DNA of 7,934 nucleotides from Planctomycetota bacterium (lineage in GTDB: Bacteria; Planctomycetota; UBA1135; UBA2386), in NCBI GenBank assembly GCA_020425885.1, contig JAGQRA010000194.1, positions 1 through 7,934 on the forward strand, read 5' to 3'. The notes beneath the pieces were generated by a model. That model did not search any database, had not been told where the DNA came from, and saw nothing but the letters and a program-made list of their open reading frames with translations. Every line of letters starts with the position of its first letter. The first letter of the stretch is position 1. The translations under genes were made by a program, and so were the position numbers. This document shows positions 5,457-7,934 of this stretch, piece after piece.

Positions 5457-6032
5457 ATGAACACCCTGTTGCGCACCTTGTTCCTCATCACGCTGGCGCT
5501 GGCCGCAGGCGCCTGCAAGTCCGCGGGTCGAACCACAGAGGTGTCGGCGCGTTCGGGCGAAGTCCTCTACTCGCGGGTCGGCATGCACTTCGAGGCCAAC
5601 CGCGGCAGCTACGTCATGAGATCGACGAACCACGTCGAGCTCCCGAAGTACGTTCCGCCCGGCTCGAGGTTCACGGTCAGCGATATCGACCGCAAGGCCG
5701 TCACCCTGCAGGGTGACGACAACGCCACGTACGTGATCACCTACGTCCAGAACCACTCGATGATGCCGATGGCGGAGTGGATCGAGAAGTGGTTCGCGGC
5801 GAGTCCGGTCGAGTTACCCGCGGATCTGACCGCCGAGGAGCGGGACGCGATCGGCCAGGGGGTCTGCAGGGACGGCATGTCGCGGCGGGCCGTGTTCCTC
5901 GCGATCGGCTATCCGCCGAAGTCCCTCAACCCCTCGGATGAGGATGACACGTTGACCTACGAGGCGCGCCGCTTCGTGCGACGCCAGGTGGAGTTCGACG
6001 ACCAGGGCCGTGTCGTGCGGTACGGGCGCTGA
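5457..6032 (+). CDS. Lipoprotein with BamE/SmpA-like C-terminal domain
   Basis: This predicted lipoprotein of 191 residues has a hydrophobic signal (LLRTLFLITLALAAGAC) with Cys20 as the lipidation site; alanine rather than leucine occupies -3, an acceptable but weaker lipobox. Residues about 33-100 are strand-rich and may form a small SH3-like barrel (SGEVLYSRVG, PPGSRFTVSDI, AVTLQGDDNATYVITYV). After a linker with an acidic helix (LTAEERDAIGQG), residues 131-190 resemble BamE/SmpA/OmlA domains: G-x-V-x-x-GMSRRAVFLAIGYPP, then a strand pair ending QVEFDDQGRVV. In proteobacteria BamE supports outer-membrane protein assembly; many distant relatives have no known role, so only envelope location is inferred. 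It follows trmO by 11 bases and probably shares its transcript, without obvious functional connection. No strong ribosome site is seen. Just after the stop is a small perfect inverted repeat (GATCC-GCG-GGATC, 6031-6043). Confidence 0.75.
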   Translation: MNTLLRTLFLITLALAAGACKSAGRTTEVSARSGEVLYSRVGMHFEANRGSYVMRSTNHVELPKYVPPGSRFTVSDIDRKAVTLQGDDNATYVITYVQNHSMMPMAEWIEKWFAASPVELPADLTAEERDAIGQGVCRDGMSRRAVFLAIGYPPKSLNPSDEDDTLTYEARRFVRRQVEFDDQGRVVRYGR

Positions 6033-6082
6033 TCCGCGGGATCGCGACTGACCGGCCCTGACAGCGCGGAGTAAGCAGCCGC

Positions 6083-6107
6083 GCGTTCGCGCGTTCGCGA
6101 CGCGAAC
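6083..6107. repeat. 8-bp tandem duplication and inverted repeat between convergent genes
   Basis: GCGTTCGC occurs twice back to back (6083-6090 and 6091-6098) and is followed by CGCGAAC (6101-6107), which can pair with GTTCGCG at 6085-6091 or, with a very short loop, at 6093-6099. It lies in the 79-bp gap between the stops of the lipoprotein gene and the chemotaxis receptor gene, where a bidirectional terminator would be expected. No T-run flanks it, so termination, if any, is not of the standard intrinsic type. Confidence 0.4.
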
Positions 6108-6111
6108 TCCG

Positions 6112-7934
6112 TCAGACGCGGAACGTGTTGACCAGGTCGCGGACGCGCGTCATCTGCTCGCCGAGGTGGACGGCGGCCAGCGAGACCCGCTCGGTGGTGG
6201 CGGCGTTGCGTTGCGCGCCCTGGTCGACCGATTGGATCGCCTGGCTGATCTGCGAGATGCTCTCGCTCTGCTCCTCGGAGGCCTGCGCGATCTGCACGAG
6301 CGCGCTCTCGACGTCGGTGTAGGCGGCGACGATGTCCCGCAGCTTGGAGTTGACCGTGGTCGCCAGTGCGGCGCCCCGCTCGGCGCGGTCGTTGGCGACC
6401 TGGATCATCTGCGCCGTGTCCTTGGCCGCCTTGGCGCTGCGCTGGGCGAGACCGCGCACCTCCTCGGCGACGACGGCGAAGCCCTTGCCGGCGTCGCCGG
6501 CGCGCGCCGCTTCGACGGCGGCGTTGAGCGCCAGCAGGTTGGTCTGGAAGGCGATGTCGTCGATGACCTTGATCACCGCGGCGACCTCGTTGCTGCTGGC
6601 CCGGATCGACGTCACCGCCTCTTCGAGCTGCTCGGTCTGGGTCGCACCCTCGCGCGCGGCGCGGGTCGCGGCCTGGCTGTGGGTGCCGACCATGCCGGCC
6701 TGCTCCGAGGAGCTGGCGCAGGTGTCGGCGACGCCGTGGATCGATGCGGTGACCTGCTCGAAGGCCGCCGCCTGGCCCGAGGTCTCGTCGGCCAGGCTGC
6801 CGGCGGCTTCGCTGAGCTGGTTCGCCGACTCGTAGCCGGCCGCGCTGATCGCGTTGAGCTCGTGGACGAGCGTGGTCATGGTCCCGAGGAAGTGATCGAA
6901 CGCCTGCCCGGTGGCGGCGATCTCGTCGTTGCCCGAGAGGTTCATGCGCTGCCGCAGGTCGGCGTCACCGGCGGCGATCTCCTGCATCTTGCCCTGCAGC
7001 AATCGCAGCCGCCGCGACAACGACCGCGCCAGCAGCAGCCCGAGGACCGTGCTGACCAGCAGGGCCAGCGCGACGACGACGACGAAGGTCGCGCCGACCG
7101 ATTGCGCCGCGGCCTCACGTGCCGCGATCTGTTGCCGGGCGATCGCGGTGCCGTTCTGCTCGACCTGATCGACGGCCGTGAGGAAGTCGGTGGCGCAGGC
7201 CCGGTAGTGGCTCCGGACCGCCATGAAGGCCAGGATCTTCTCGGAGTAGTCCAGCATCAGCCGCTCGTGGTCGGCCGATTCCTTCAGGTAGAGTTCGGGC
7301 AGCTTGCGTTCGCCGTACTCGGCGGGGGCCGCCACGTCGAACGTCGGCGTCGCCAGCATGCGGGTCGCGGTCTCGCGCTGCTCGGTGAGTCCGGCTCGGA
7401 TCTCGGCGACGGCCTGCTCGGGCTCACGGCCGGCCTCCAGATTGTTCAGGGCCAGGTACTGCGACAGCAGCGCGATCCGGTTCTCCATGCCGCCGTCCGC
7501 CGCCTCCCAAACCAGGGCGAGTCCGCCGCCCCATGACAGCGCCTTGTCGGGGTCGCCCTCGAGTGACTCGACGGCGCCGTCGCCGACCTCCTCGAGCAGC
7601 GTGCTCAGGGCGTTGAAGCCGTCGGTGTGTTCGAGCAGAGCCGCCTTGACCGTGGTCAGCGAATGATGGCCATCGGTCAGCTCGCGCAGGGCTTCGACGT
7701 ACTGCTGCCGCGCCGCCGACAGCCGCGTCAGGTCCTCGCCGGCGAGCAGGCCGGCGTCGCCGATCTCGGCGAGGTGGCCGTCGATGATCCCGTTGCCGGA
7801 CTCGAGCCGCTTCCAGGCCTCGGCGGTGTCGATGCCGTCGATGGCGTTCTCGACGCTCAGCATCTGCTGTTGGACCGCGGCGCGGACACCCTGGGCGCCG
7901 TTCGCCGTCGCCCATGCCGGGCCCGCGACATAGG
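6112..7934 (-). CDS. Methyl-accepting chemotaxis protein, N-terminus beyond the window edge
   Basis: This membrane chemoreceptor signals through CheA/CheW. 606 residues are visible; the frame stays open to the right edge, so the true start and any first membrane helix lie outside. ATG 7863 is internal (the frame continues upstream with [14 protein letters not shown]), not the likely start. Numbering from that ATG: residues 1-250 are a largely helical extracytoplasmic sensor region; 257-280 is a membrane helix ([22 protein letters not shown]); 279-335 is a HAMP domain ([24 protein letters not shown]); and 340-560 is the methyl-accepting coiled-coil hairpin. The conserved tip is [22 protein letters not shown] (435-456) followed by [18 protein letters not shown] (459-476), and Gln/Glu-rich adaptation sites such as EEQSESI are present. 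The C-terminus ends NTFRV with no CheR-tethering pentapeptide, as in many receptors. The ligand cannot be told, and no other chemotaxis gene is in view. Confidence 0.95.
   Translation of the reverse strand, partial: YVAGPAWATANGAQGVRAAVQQQMLSVENAIDGIDTAEAWKRLESGNGIIDGHLAEIGDAGLLAGEDLTRLSAARQQYVEALRELTDGHHSLTTVKAALLEHTDGFNALSTLLEEVGDGAVESLEGDPDKALSWGGGLALVWEAADGGMENRIALLSQYLALNNLEAGREPEQAVAEIRAGLTEQRETATRMLATPTFDVAAPAEYGERKLPELYLKESADHERLMLDYSEKILAFMAVRSHYRACATDFLTAVDQVEQNGTAIARQQIAAREAAAQSVGATFVVVVALALLVSTVLGLLLARSLSRRLRLLQGKMQEIAAGDADLRQRMNLSGNDEIAATGQAFDHFLGTMTTLVHELNAISAAGYESANQLSEAAGSLADETSGQAAAFEQVTASIHGVADTCASSSEQAGMVGTHSQAATRAAREGATQTEQLEEAVTSIRASSNEVAAVIKVIDDIAFQTNLLALNAAVEAARAGDAGKGFAVVAEEVRGLAQRSAKAAKDTAQMIQVANDRAERGAALATTVNSKLRDIVAAYTDVESALVQIAQASEEQSESISQISQAIQSVDQGAQRNAATTERVSLAAVHLGEQMTRVRDLVNTFRV

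Noticed and set aside
4282..5457. Minus-strand open frame opposite trmO
   Set aside because: No protein-like features; the plus strand holds clear TrmO motifs over the same bases.
6166..7536. Plus-strand open frame of about 456 codons opposite the chemotaxis receptor
   Set aside because: Shadow of the receptor coding strand; the receptor motifs on the minus strand are unambiguous.
7861..7863. ATG at 7863 as the start of the chemotaxis receptor
   Set aside because: The frame stays open to the window edge with plausible receptor sequence upstream and no ribosome site; the real start is outside the window.

Overview
This window is high-GC bacterial DNA that fits a Planctomycetota-like organism best. 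The clues are two secreted proteins of planctomycete style, a MYG1-family gene beside trpS, and mostly weak Shine-Dalgarno sites. The assignment is an inference of moderate to low certainty; Myxococcota or another high-GC lineage with similar secreted proteins cannot be excluded. I see no rRNA, tRNA, CRISPR array, phage or complete insertion sequence.

Layout from left to right. Positions 1-165 hold no gene but contain several inverted repeats, possibly the end of an insertion sequence. A forward gene for an MddA-type methanethiol S-methyltransferase (166-900) converges, with only 5 bp between, on a reverse gene for a secreted protein with a cysteine-rich C-terminus (906-1799). Next is a reverse two-gene unit: trpS (2828-3970), followed by a MYG1-family DHH-type hydrolase (1900-2835) that overlaps its 3' end by 8 nt. 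Upstream of trpS, in the divergent intergenic region, is a two-copy 29-nt tandem repeat (4012-4071).

The forward block starts with a broken gene for a secreted protein (4139-4821). It has a good ribosome site and signal peptide but a frameshift near 4293-4300 and no C-terminal part. It runs in frame, without a stop, into trmO (4822-5445), which encodes a tRNA t6A37 methyltransferase. A lipoprotein with a BamE/SmpA-like C-terminal domain (5457-6032) follows. A reverse methyl-accepting chemotaxis protein gene (6112-7934) runs off the right edge.

Functionally the window is a mix: tRNA charging (TrpRS), tRNA modification (TrmO), possible RNA or nucleotide turnover (MYG1), envelope and secreted proteins, chemotaxis, and volatile sulfur metabolism (MddA). 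I found no convincing defence, mobile or biosynthetic system. The least ordinary parts are the secreted-remnant/TrmO chimeric reading frame, the tandem repeat upstream of trpS, and the possible mobile-element end next to mddA.
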